NCBI RefSeq assembly: GCF_000235425.2
Contig: NZ_KI912266.1
Coordinates: 2,981,671-3,045,670 of the forward strand
Length of the DNA: 64,000 nucleotides
Origin: Pseudofrankia saprophytica
GTDB lineage: Bacteria > Actinomycetota > Actinomycetes > Frankiales > Frankiaceae
Reading direction: 5' to 3'
Both the position numbers and the translations under genes were made by a program. Numbering within the stretch: position 1 is the first letter of the stretch; each line of letters begins with the position of its first letter. Positions 26,771 through 35,162 of the stretch are shown in pieces. The notes beneath the pieces are model-generated. The model was not told the DNA's origin. It was given only the letters and a program-made list of their open reading frames with translations, and did not search any database.

Positions 26771-27325
26771 ATGGTCGCCACCTGCCCGGACACCACCCTC
26801 GGCGTGCGCCACCGCGTCCTGCTCGTCCTCGGCGTGGCGATGACGGGCCGCCGCGGCGAGCTCGCCGCGCTCGAGTTGACCGACGTCACTGAGGTCGACG
26901 AGGGCTTGCTCGACTACGTCCGTATCTCGAAGACCGATCAGGATGCGCTCGGTGCCGAGGTCGCCCTCTCCTACGGCTCCCACCCGGACACCGTTCCGTC
27001 TGGGCCGTCCGCGCCTGGCGGGCGCTGCTCGCCGAGCACGGCATCACCGACGGGCCGCTGCTGCGCGCCATTGACCGGCGCGGCTGGATCTTGACCCGGC
27101 CGATGTCCGGCGAGGGCATCCGCCACGCCGTCATCCGCGCGGACTTGGCCGGCAAGGAGACCTACAGCGCGCACAGCCTTCGCGCCGGCGGGGCAACCGC
27201 CGCCACGAAGGCCGGCGCTCCGGTCTCCGCGATCGCCCGCCAGGGTCGTTGGTCGGAGAAGAGCCCGGGGTCGTGCTCGGCCACATCCGCTAGGTCGACC
27301 AGTGACGCGACAACCCGATGACCGG
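26771..27325 (+). pseudogene. Tyrosine recombinase catalytic domain, broken
   Basis: From ATG 26771: [20 protein letters not shown] then [10 protein letters not shown], the box I region with catalytic Arg. A one-base slip near 26995 moves the frame to [20 protein letters not shown] and [15 protein letters not shown]. It then gives YSAHSLRAGGATAATKAG (HxLR box II) and GRWSE. A second slip precedes VVLGHIR and a stop. The tyrosine-bearing end and the N-terminal domain are missing. It is not related by order to the intact integrase at 33193. Confidence 0.72.
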
Positions 27326-27383
27326 CGTCCTGTAGGACAGCGGACAACCCGATCGCCTGGTCAATCGCCCGCAGCGCCACCTG

Positions 27384-28403
27384 CTACGTCCAGTGCAGGC
27401 CGTAGCACAGGCCCAGAGCGAGGTTGGTGAAGTGGGCGGTCGCCTCGCCTGCGCCGTCCACGGGAATGGGTGGTAGCTCGATGCCGCGGTCCTCGACCGC
27501 GCGCAGCGGCAGCCCGTCGAGGCTCCGCACCGTGGGGTCGGCACCGGTGGGGAACCGTACCCGCAGGTCCAGTGCGTCGCAGCGGATCTTCGGGACCATC
27601 GCATAGTGCCGCACCATCGGCTGCCCGGGCAGCACCCGCCACACCAATCCGAACTCGTGCCGCTCTTCGGCACCCAGCGGACGCGGCAGTCTCTGCACCG
27701 GGGACAAGAGGGTGTCGCCTCGCCGGTCGACCCGGAAGATCCGGCCGCCGAACATCACCTCCACGCCGAGGTCGCGGGGATTGGGCGGCGCGTCGGGCGG
27801 GCGGGGCAGGCTCATCGACAGCGCCACCTCGGAGAGCCCGTCCTTGATGACGACGATCCTCCGCGTCTCGAGCAGCTCGGGTGTTGGCCCGTCGAGCCGC
27901 AGCAGCGCCCACACCCGCTCCACGTACCAGCGGCCCCTGCCGCCAGTCGGGTCCAGTGCCACGGCGACGTCCCGGCGGCGTACCTCCCGACCAACGCTGT
28001 TCTGGCCGTCACCGGCGATGATCATCTCGGCCAGCAGGCGGAAGGCCTTCTGGCCACGGCGGCGCAGGGCACGCGGATCCCGCTCGAAGTCGACGGCGAG
28101 CCAGCTGAGCCGCTTCGTTAACAGCCGATGGCCGGCTCACGGGTCCACGCCGAGGGCGACGCCAGTGACCAGGCGTAGGTCTTCGGGCAGCGCCGCCAGC
28201 TACTCTCCGAGCCAGTCGACCAGCCGGGACCGCAGCGGGCCGCCGGACAGGTCGTCGAGTGCGGCGTAGCGGCGCAGCAATGGCCCGGTCCTGGCGTCGA
28301 GGTTCGCGGACCGCAGCCCTCGTCCGCGAGCGAGGGCCCGGAGCTCGTTGTGGAGGGCAGGTAGATCGGCCGCCACGTCGACCGAGCCACCGCCGCGGCC
28401 CAC
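27384..28403 (-). pseudogene. Conserved actinobacterial protein of unknown function, two in-frame stops
   Basis: One minus frame can be read from about 28403 to 27384 through two stops (TAG after DWLGE, TGA after GVDP). The N-terminal part (LHNELRALARGRGLRSANLD, LSWLAVDFERDPRALRRR) is a helical, HTH-like module. The C-terminal part (RGRWYVERVWALLRLDGPTP, IVVIKDGLSEVALSMSLPRP, CDALDLRVRFP, LALGLCYGLHWT) is a beta domain I associate from memory with a widespread actinobacterial hypothetical family. Without the two stops it would be about 339 residues. A shorter product could still start at ATG 28025 (213 residues). Confidence 0.65.
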
Positions 28404-28529
28404 GTAGGTACTCGTCGGTCACACTCCTCCGGCGTGAGCGTCCTTAACGGCAGCCCTACTTTGGGTGAGTTGGGCCCCTGAGAACGGACACCTCGCCTGA
28501 GGTGGCCTCCGGCTGCAGGGAGGTCGACC

Positions 28530-28612
28530 ATACCCGCCCCACACCCGCCGAAGTTTCGCCGGCGCGCGGTCGAGCTCGTGCGTCGCGGCGACGTACCGAT
28601 CGCCGCGGTCGA
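28530..28612 (+). pseudogene. IS3-family orfA fragment
   Basis: The plus-strand peptide PPKFRRRAVELVRRGDVPIA matches the conserved start of IS3/IS911 OrfA (helix-turn-helix). It is about 27 codons long and then ends in the next gene's 3' flank. Confidence 0.5.
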
Positions 28613-28625
28613 TGGTGGTTCTCCA

Positions 28626-31079
28626 TTAGTTCTCGAGGCAGGCCAAGGCGGCGAGTTGCCGGGCGGTTGCCTGGGTGTCGGGGTGGGCATCGCCGAGTGC
28701 CTGGCGACGGCGCACGAGGGTGTCTTCGAACAGGGCTCGGGCGGCGTCAGGACCGTCAGCCACGGATAGGCAGAGCGCGAAGTCGTGCGCTGACGTCAGC
28801 GTGTCCGGATGATCAATGCCGAGGGCCCGGCGGCGCCTTGCGAGGGTGTCTTCGAACAGGTTGCGCGGCGTTGCCGTCTCGCCTAGTGGTCGCGGCTCCG
28901 CCGCGGAGAGGTGGGTCGACCGCGGATGGTGGAAGCGGTCGTCGAGTACCCGTCGATATCGAACCCGAAGGTCGTCGAAGAGAGCACGGGCGACTTGCGG
29001 GTCGCCTAGTGACCACAGGCAGCCGGCGAGGTTGTGCGCGGAGCGCAGGGTGTCGAGGTGATCAGGCCCGAGCACCCGGCGACGGCGCGCGAGTGTGTCC
29101 TCCTCAAGGAGGCGGGCACCGTCGAGATCGCCGGACAGTCGCAAGCAGACAGCGAGGTTGCTCGCTGAACGCAGAGTGTCGAGGTGGTCGTCGCCGAAGA
29201 CCCGGCGGCGGCGCGCGAGAGTGTCCTCTTCCAGCACACGGGCACTGTCGGGATCGCCCAGGGACCACAGGCAGAGCGCGAGGCTGTTCGCCGCAGCCAG
29301 GGTGTCCGGGTGATCGGTGCCGAGAGCGCGGGTCCAGTAACGGTGCGCGGCATCCGCGAGTTGACGGCCGGCGGGGTTCTGCCCAGAAACCCACAGATAG
29401 CGAGTGACAGCGAGCAGCAGCGCACAGAAGGGTTCTGGTACGTCGTCCGGATCTGCCGGGTCATCACGGGCGCTTCCGGCGAGCGCCTGGACATGCGGGG
29501 TGAGGGCGGCATAGGCAGGCCAGGCCGCCGGGTCGTCGGGGTCGCCTGGGGACGCGGTCGCGATCAGCCTGCGCGCTGAGCGGCGGCCGTGAACCTGCTC
29601 GGTGGAGGACAGGCGGGCGCGCAGCAGGCCGTGGACGAGGCGGTGCGCGTGCAGCACAGTGCCGGTGTGACGTGCCAGGCCGAGGCGGGCGATGTGCCGG
29701 ACCACGGTGGCCGTGGTCGCGATGTCGCCGAACTGGACTCCGAATCGCCCCGGTTCAGCGCTGACACCCGACCCGGGCGTGGGAGTGAGCGGCAGTGGCT
29801 CAGGCGCGCAGAACGCCAACTGGTCGAGCAGGTGGGCGGCGAGCGGGCTGGCCACGTGCAGACGTTCGCGACTCGCGGCAACCACCGCGACGAGACCCGG
29901 ATGCTGCTCGATCGTCGGGTCCGATAGCCCCGCCTGCTCCGGCTGGGCAGTGAGCAGGCACAGATAGTCCGCGACTCCCAGGCCGGTGTCGAAGAGGAAG
30001 CAGCCGGCCTGCTCGACCGCAAGCGGCAGATCCCCGACCGCGGCGGAGACCTCGCCGGCCTGCACCTCGGTCAGCGCCGGGCAGCGGCGGCGCAGCAGCG
30101 CGACGGACTCGGCGCGGTCGAACTCGGCGATCTCGACAAGGTCAGCCATCCGGCCCGCCGCCGGGTCCCGGCTGGTCAGCACCAGCTGTCCGTTCTGCGG
30201 GGGACGCAGCCCCGCCACGCTCGATGGGTCGTCGACATTGTCATAGATCAGCAGCCAGTCGTCGCGGGCCGCGAGCTTGGCCCACAGCACTCTCAGAACT
30301 TCGGTGGCGGGCCCCTCCGCCGGGAGCGACAAGGCCGCGGCGAGACGCACCAGCCCGGCGGAAGCGACGACCGGGTCGTCCGCACTGATCCACCAGACCA
30401 CCCCGTAGTCACTCGCGTGACGGTGCGCGTACTCGATCGCAAGTTGGGTCTTGCCTACCCCGCCCATGCCCTGGAGCGGCACAACCGCCACTGAGCCAGC
30501 CCCATCTCGCCCTCGACGATGCAAACGGTCATTCAGGGAGGTCAGAAGGACGTCCCGGCCGGTGAAGAACGGGTTGCGTGGCGGAACGCTCCACACCGCC
30601 GGCAGCCGGTGCGGAAACTCTGCGTCGCCCGCGGCCATCGCCACCTGCGGCTGACCGGGGAAGCCCACCGGCCCGATAGGCCTGCCGACCGGACCAGAGA
30701 TCGCGGACAGCAGCCGCTCGCGCGCCGTCGATTCGTCGGTGTCCGCCAGCTCAATCCGCTTCAACGAGGCGTACAACCCTGGCACCGTGCAGTCGTCGAC
30801 CCGCACCGGCACGATCCGTCCCTCGATGCCGCTGGCGAAGGCGCCTACATGTTCGGCCTGCGAATACCTTCCGGCGAAGTAGGCGTGGGAGTAGACCGCG
30901 AGCACCCGGTCAGCGCGCTCCAACGCGCGGGCCATCGCGCCAACGACGTTCGTACCCGCCTGCCAGTCCCATACGTCCAACTCGACGCTGAACCCGGCGC
31001 CCACAAGCTGCTGGCCGATCCATTGCGCCCACAGTTCATCGGCGCCGGCATGCGAAATGAAGAAGCCCCGCCGATCCAT
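28626..31079 (-). CDS. TIR - NB-ARC - TPR protein
   Basis: 817 residues from ATG 31079; an in-frame GTG at 31154 is an alternative. The TIR domain (about 4-130) has GFFISHAGADELWAQWIGQQ, a WDWQAG loop and RYSQAEHVGAF, where Glu76 is the candidate NADase glutamate. The NB-ARC NTPase has GMGGVGKT (204-211) and DDWLLIYDNVDD (Asp280), with a RDVLL linker before it. The C-terminus has about five kinesin-light-chain-type TPRs with the phrase EDTLARRRRVLG-x-D-H-x-D-T-L. The layout is that of bacterial STAND/NLR-like defence proteins, in which TPRs sense, the NTPase oligomerises and TIR depletes NAD. It stands alone, between an IS3 relic and a dead vapBC pair. Confidence 0.88.
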   Translation of the reverse strand: MDRRGFFISHAGADELWAQWIGQQLVGAGFSVELDVWDWQAGTNVVGAMARALERADRVLAVYSHAYFAGRYSQAEHVGAFASGIEGRIVPVRVDDCTVPGLYASLKRIELADTDESTARERLLSAISGPVGRPIGPVGFPGQPQVAMAAGDAEFPHRLPAVWSVPPRNPFFTGRDVLLTSLNDRLHRRGRDGAGSVAVVPLQGMGGVGKTQLAIEYAHRHASDYGVVWWISADDPVVASAGLVRLAAALSLPAEGPATEVLRVLWAKLAARDDWLLIYDNVDDPSSVAGLRPPQNGQLVLTSRDPAAGRMADLVEIAEFDRAESVALLRRRCPALTEVQAGEVSAAVGDLPLAVEQAGCFLFDTGLGVADYLCLLTAQPEQAGLSDPTIEQHPGLVAVVAASRERLHVASPLAAHLLDQLAFCAPEPLPLTPTPGSGVSAEPGRFGVQFGDIATTATVVRHIARLGLARHTGTVLHAHRLVHGLLRARLSSTEQVHGRRSARRLIATASPGDPDDPAAWPAYAALTPHVQALAGSARDDPADPDDVPEPFCALLLAVTRYLWVSGQNPAGRQLADAAHRYWTRALGTDHPDTLAAANSLALCLWSLGDPDSARVLEEDTLARRRRVFGDDHLDTLRSASNLAVCLRLSGDLDGARLLEEDTLARRRRVLGPDHLDTLRSAHNLAGCLWSLGDPQVARALFDDLRVRYRRVLDDRFHHPRSTHLSAAEPRPLGETATPRNLFEDTLARRRRALGIDHPDTLTSAHDFALCLSVADGPDAARALFEDTLVRRRQALGDAHPDTQATARQLAALACLEN

Positions 31080-31269
31080 CCGCGCCCCCGCTACGACCTC
31101 ACCCACGCGACTGGCGCATGAGATAGGTTCGCCCGCGCCAGCCGCCGCAGTCACGATCTTCGACGTCCCCCATAGTGACAGAAGGCTGCGGAGGTCGCCG
31201 CATTACTCATCGAATCCTCGGCCAGATTTCAGGCCCCCTGTACTAGGCGACGTCGCTGCTGGCGCCCTC

Positions 31270-31459
31270 GTGCCAAAGGAATCCCGGCTGCTCGGTGATC
31301 AGGTGCGTGTCCGGCACGGTGGGGTGGTGGGCTGCTGGAGCCGATCGCCTCGGATGTCGACGCCTGGTTTGCGACCTGGACTGGTTCGCCGAGGTACCGC
31401 TGTTCGGAGACGGCAGGGACCAGCCGCCGACCCCTGTGCACGAGGACATCTTCGAGTGA
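31270..31459 (+). pseudogene. vapB: vapB-type antitoxin relic
   Basis: Pieces of an AbrB-type VapB remain. They are VPKESRLLGDQVRVRHGG, LLEPIASDVDAWFA and, after a one-base slip, LDWFAEVPLFGDG and PVHEDIFE before TGA 31457-31459. The SpoVT/AbrB swap-hairpin start is lost. Its stop overlaps the GTG of the toxin remnant, the normal vapBC layout. Confidence 0.7.
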
Positions 31460-31863
31460 CCTGTGTACTCGACGCCAACGCCGTCATCGCGTTGCTGCAT
31501 AACAGGTCGCCGCCGTGCGGGATCGGTATCAGGCAATGCGGCGTCGGGTAACTGGCTTGCGCTGTCGTCGGTCGTGGCCTTCGAGCTCTGATAAGGCGTG
31601 GCGAAGAGCACCCGGTTCCAGGAGAACGGCGGCTGTCTGTGTGTGCCGCTTTCCGGCGGCCTGGACTTGTTGGACTTCGGCGACGAAGACGCCCGGACCG
31701 CCGGCCAGATCCGCGCCGTACTCGAGAAGGACGGCAGACCGATCGACGCCTACGACCTGCTGATCGCCGGCCAGGCCTTACGGCGCGGGTCACCGTCGTC
31801 ACAGCCAACACCTCCGAGTTCAACCGGGTTGCCGGCCTAAGCTGGCAAGACTGGACAGCCTGA
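31456..31863 (+). pseudogene. vapC: VapC PIN-domain toxin relic
   Basis: GTG 31456 begins TCVLDANAVIALLHNRS, with the first catalytic Asp. Frameshifts follow. Later pieces are ALSSVVAFEL-like text, GVAKSTRFQENG, DEDARTAGQIRAVLEKDGRP and IDAYDLLIAGQALRRG, then VTVVTANTSEFNRVAGLSWQ and a stop at 31863. At least three frame changes mean no functional toxin. A type II toxin-antitoxin pair that has decayed. Confidence 0.75.
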
Positions 31864-31935
31864 CCACCAAACCGTTTCCACCAGCAACACGCATGTCTGG
31901 CCTCAGGGTCGATCCTGCGATTCGGCCGTCGGTGC

Positions 31936-32913
31936 CTAGCGGCGGAACGGGCGTCGCCCGTCGCGGGGCTTCCTGGCGCGGAAGGTCTGGAACCAGGCGG
32001 ACGGCCGGTAGTCGCCGATCCCGAGCTCCCGGTTCACCGGGTCGTCCGGATCCTCCATCCCGTCCCTGGACGGGTCGAGCAGGCCAAGGATGTCGGTGTC
32101 CTTGAACATGGCATCCACGCAGGTGTCCCAGTCGTAGTCGCCAGGATGCGGGGGGAACCGCTCGACACTTCCGGTGATCATGTCGGGGTCGTCGAGGAGG
32201 GCGGAGGCCTCGTGGAGGGCGAGGTGCAGGGCCATCTCCTCGCCCGGGCAGCGAGGGGAGGGCCGCCTGCCGGCCTTGAGGTCATCGGCCAGGTCGTCGA
32301 AGGTTCGGGCGGCCTGGCGGCGCCAGACAGCGTCCTGCCGGTAGGTGATCCTTGGGTAGGCGTCGAAGATCAGCCAGAAGTCGCCGTCGTCGACGGGGTC
32401 GTCGCCGTGTCTCTCGACGTCGTCGTAGGCCTCGTCCGAGAGGATCTCCAGAGCCGTGTACAGGACGGCGGCGGTCCGCGGCGTCAGCTGGAAACCCGCG
32501 CACCGTTCGCACGACTCCTGTCGACAGGTGCAGCAGGCGAACAGCGCGCCGAAGTCCGGCGACGGCTCGTCGTCGTCCGTGCCGGACAGGGCTCCTCGCG
32601 CGCTATGGCCGTCGTGCCGCACCACCGAGCATGTGGTGCCGCGAGACGAGACGGCATCGATGTTGTGGACCAGGAGTTCGGGGTCCAGGATCTCGATCAG
32701 GGCGTCCGCGAGATCGGCGCGTACCTGGGCGCGGGCCTCCTGCGCGGCGTCCTCGGGCGACACGCCGTCATCGGTGCTGACATAGATACGCCCGTCAATG
32801 TCGTCGAGAGCCAGCTGACGAAACGCATCCTCGTCGATCACCTCGACGAGGATCTCGACTTCGATTCGGAGCAGGGACTTGACGGCGCCATCGGAAGGCA
32901 TGCCGCGAACCAT
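31936..32913 (-). CDS. Hypothetical protein with a Cys cluster
   Basis: 325 residues from ATG 32913; ATG 32994 or ATG 32901 are alternatives and no strong ribosome site decides. It is an acidic protein with SLLRIEVEILVEVIDEDAFR near the N-terminus. A cluster of the form C-C-x-C-x5-C-x2-C (residues near 125-136, FACCTCRQESCERC) could bind zinc. Later text reads DGDFWLIFDAYPRITYRQDA and CPGEEMALHLALHEASALLD. There is no TM. It ends with a basic tail (RARKPRDGRRPFRR). The family is not recognised. It is divergent from the integrase gene at 33193. Confidence 0.7.
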   Translation of the reverse strand: MVRGMPSDGAVKSLLRIEVEILVEVIDEDAFRQLALDDIDGRIYVSTDDGVSPEDAAQEARAQVRADLADALIEILDPELLVHNIDAVSSRGTTCSVVRHDGHSARGALSGTDDDEPSPDFGALFACCTCRQESCERCAGFQLTPRTAAVLYTALEILSDEAYDDVERHGDDPVDDGDFWLIFDAYPRITYRQDAVWRRQAARTFDDLADDLKAGRRPSPRCPGEEMALHLALHEASALLDDPDMITGSVERFPPHPGDYDWDTCVDAMFKDTDILGLLDPSRDGMEDPDDPVNRELGIGDYRPSAWFQTFRARKPRDGRRPFRR

Positions 32914-33192
32914 ACACCGGACAATACCCACAAAGAAGCTATGCCTCTTTCCCTCTGGCGGAAAGTAGCGCGACAAACGCACGAGGGCCGTCATGGTGAC
33001 CGAATCGGCGCGATTTCCGTGAGGGTGGCCGTGACGGTGACGATCGCGATGTCACCGCTTTCGACCGTGCCGGTCTATGAACAACGCCTCACCACACAGT
33101 CCGGCCGACCCTGTCAGCGGTCCGAGGGACGGCAGCTACGACCAGGCGGTTCCAGGCCCGATCCGGCGGCATGCGGCGCGGAGCGACACGCC

Positions 33193-34776
33193 ATGAAGGG
33201 CAGGGTCTTCAAGCGGTGCTACTGCACGGACCCGGTCAGCAAGAAGGAGCTCGGTAAACGCTGTCCCAGGTTGGCGCGGTCTGACCACGGCGGCTGGCAT
33301 TTCGTGCACGACGTCCCCCCGGGCCCGAGTGGGAAGCGCAGGCGTGTCTCGTTCGGTCCCTACGAGACCGAGCGGGAGGCCGATCAGGCCCTGGCGGACT
33401 CGCTGACCACCGTGAACCCCGCCGGCCCCGCGCCCGACAACCGGGACCTCACCTTCGGCCGCTACCTCGACCGGTGGATCGCGAACAAGGCGGACCTGGC
33501 GCCCTCGACGCGGCGGGGCTACCAGACCCACATCCGGATCTACCTCAGACCCGGCCTGGGCCATCTCAAACTCACCGACCTACGCGACGACCACTTCGAC
33601 GACCTGTACAAGGCGATGCGCCAGATCGGCCGCGATCACAAAGGGCAGCGCCCGTCGTTCCTCCTGTCCAGACTGCTCGAAGCCCGCAGGGACGACCCGG
33701 CCCGGCGCCGCCCACCCGGCGCCGTCACCATCGCCCGGGTCCATGCCACCGCGAGCAGCGCGCTCAACGACGCCGTCCAACGCCCCAGTTTCCCGATCCG
33801 CGCGAACCCCGCGCAGTACGCCGAGCGGCCCACACCCCGCCGCCGTAGGGCGCTGCTGTGGACCGCCCCTCGCGTCGCCGCCTGGGAACGCACCGGCCGC
33901 CTGCCCTCTCCGGTCATGGTCTGGACACCGGCGCAGACCGGAGCGTTCCTCGACTTCGCCGCCGACGACCGGCTCTACCCGCTGTGGCACCTCGTCGCCC
34001 ACCGCGGCCCGCGCCGCGGTGAGACCGTCGGGCTCTGCTGGCCCGAGGTCGACCTCACCGCCGCCACCGCCTACTTCCTCAAAAACGACACCGGCGTCGA
34101 CGACGAGGACGACGACTACGGCCTGGACGACGACTACGAGCAGACGAAAAGCGCGGCCAGCGACCGGCTCGTCACCCTCGACCAGGACACCGTCACCGTC
34201 CTGAAGCTCTGGCAGGCCCGCCAGCACGCGGAAAGGACCGCCACCGGCGAGACCTGGGTCGACAGCGGCAGGGCCTTCACCCACCCCGACGGACGAGCAC
34301 TCAACCCAGACGGGGTCAGCCAGCGGTTCGACCGACTCGTCGCCCGCTACACCACCATCCGCCGCGAGCACACCGAACGAGGCTGGAACCTCGACCAGCT
34401 CGCCCACCGCCATCGCATGCCCGTCTCCTCCGTTCGCGCGGCGCTCGAGAACGGACCACTGCCACCTATCCGATTCCATGATCTGCGGCACAACGCGGCC
34501 AGCCTCACCTACTTCGCCACCCGAGATATGAAGGCCGTCCAGGAACTACTCGGCCACGCCTCCATCCAGATCACCGGTGACCTCTACACCACCCTGTTCG
34601 AGGAAGCCGACCGTGCGGCCGCCGAAGCCGCCGCACGCGTCGTTCCCCGCACCAACCGCCCGACCGGCTGGGACGACATCCACAACAGCGCCGAGTCGCC
34701 AGACAACAGCTCAGACTCGCCAGATAGCAATACTCTGGACCCGCCGGACAACGACGGACTCGATATCGGCCTCTGA
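33193..34776 (+). CDS. int: Tyrosine-type site-specific integrase
   Basis: 527 residues from ATG 33193; the frame is open further upstream but the homologous text starts here. The order is an N-terminal arm-binding region (HFVHDVPPGPSGKRRRVSFG), a SAM-like core-binding domain (FGRYLDRWIANKADLAPSTR), then the catalytic domain. Box I is HRGPRRGETVGLCW (Arg). Box II is FHDLRHNAAS (His, Arg). Then comes LGHASIQITGDLYTTLFEE, with the His and the Tyr nucleophile. An acidic insert (DDEDDDYGLDDDYE) precedes the lysine region. All catalytic residues are present, so it should be active. It is probably the integrase of the element carrying the downstream SpdB-like genes. Confidence 0.92.
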   Translation: MKGRVFKRCYCTDPVSKKELGKRCPRLARSDHGGWHFVHDVPPGPSGKRRRVSFGPYETEREADQALADSLTTVNPAGPAPDNRDLTFGRYLDRWIANKADLAPSTRRGYQTHIRIYLRPGLGHLKLTDLRDDHFDDLYKAMRQIGRDHKGQRPSFLLSRLLEARRDDPARRRPPGAVTIARVHATASSALNDAVQRPSFPIRANPAQYAERPTPRRRRALLWTAPRVAAWERTGRLPSPVMVWTPAQTGAFLDFAADDRLYPLWHLVAHRGPRRGETVGLCWPEVDLTAATAYFLKNDTGVDDEDDDYGLDDDYEQTKSAASDRLVTLDQDTVTVLKLWQARQHAERTATGETWVDSGRAFTHPDGRALNPDGVSQRFDRLVARYTTIRREHTERGWNLDQLAHRHRMPVSSVRAALENGPLPPIRFHDLRHNAASLTYFATRDMKAVQELLGHASIQITGDLYTTLFEEADRAAAEAAARVVPRTNRPTGWDDIHNSAESPDNSSDSPDSNTLDPPDNDGLDIGL

Positions 34777-34973
34777 CACGCTCCCGGCGGACAGCACCCT
34801 TCTGGTGAACAGCCCATCACCATCATCCGTCACCCCGCACACATCAATGAGCAGTACACGAACGGACAGCCGGCCAGACCGCCGGCACGCCCCACCCATG
34901 GCTACGATGCGTAACCGCCGGCCCAGGCCCCAGGATTAGTTGTGGTCGCAACGGCACCGGTTCGGCACCGGAA

Positions 34974-35162
34974 ATGCCATTCTCGGCCGCTTCGCGATCT
35001 TCGGAAGGCTTGATCGCTGCAGAGAAACCGCTGCACCGCAGCGGGTTCGTGCTTGTGGACCATGTGTACCAGCATCCGAACCGTTTGATCTTGGTTGCTG
35101 GCCCCGAAATCTCTGTCCGTCCGGTTGCGACCCGGGTTCTGGCCAGGGGTGATGTCTCGTGA
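34974..35162 (+). CDS. Small protein paired with the SpdB-like gene, copy 1
   Basis: The frame ends LILVAGPEISVRPVATRVLA then RGDVS, with TGA overlapping the GTG of the next gene (GTGA). The C-terminal 30 residues align with the 40-residue protein at 43563-43685 (IMVEGPEITIRPVATRGLTS), which also overlaps an SpdB-like gene. Conservation of both sequence and arrangement supports coding. The start is uncertain: ATG 34974 gives 62 residues, while GTG 35049 or 35055 would match the other copy's length. The function is unknown, presumably in transfer or maintenance of the integrated element. Confidence 0.6.
   Translation: MPFSAASRSSEGLIAAEKPLHRSGFVLVDHVYQHPNRLILVAGPEISVRPVATRVLARGDVS

Noticed and set aside
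32146-33192. Long N-terminal extension of the integrase frame
   Set aside because: The extension is antisense to the 31936-32913 gene, and recognisable integrase text begins at ATG 33193.
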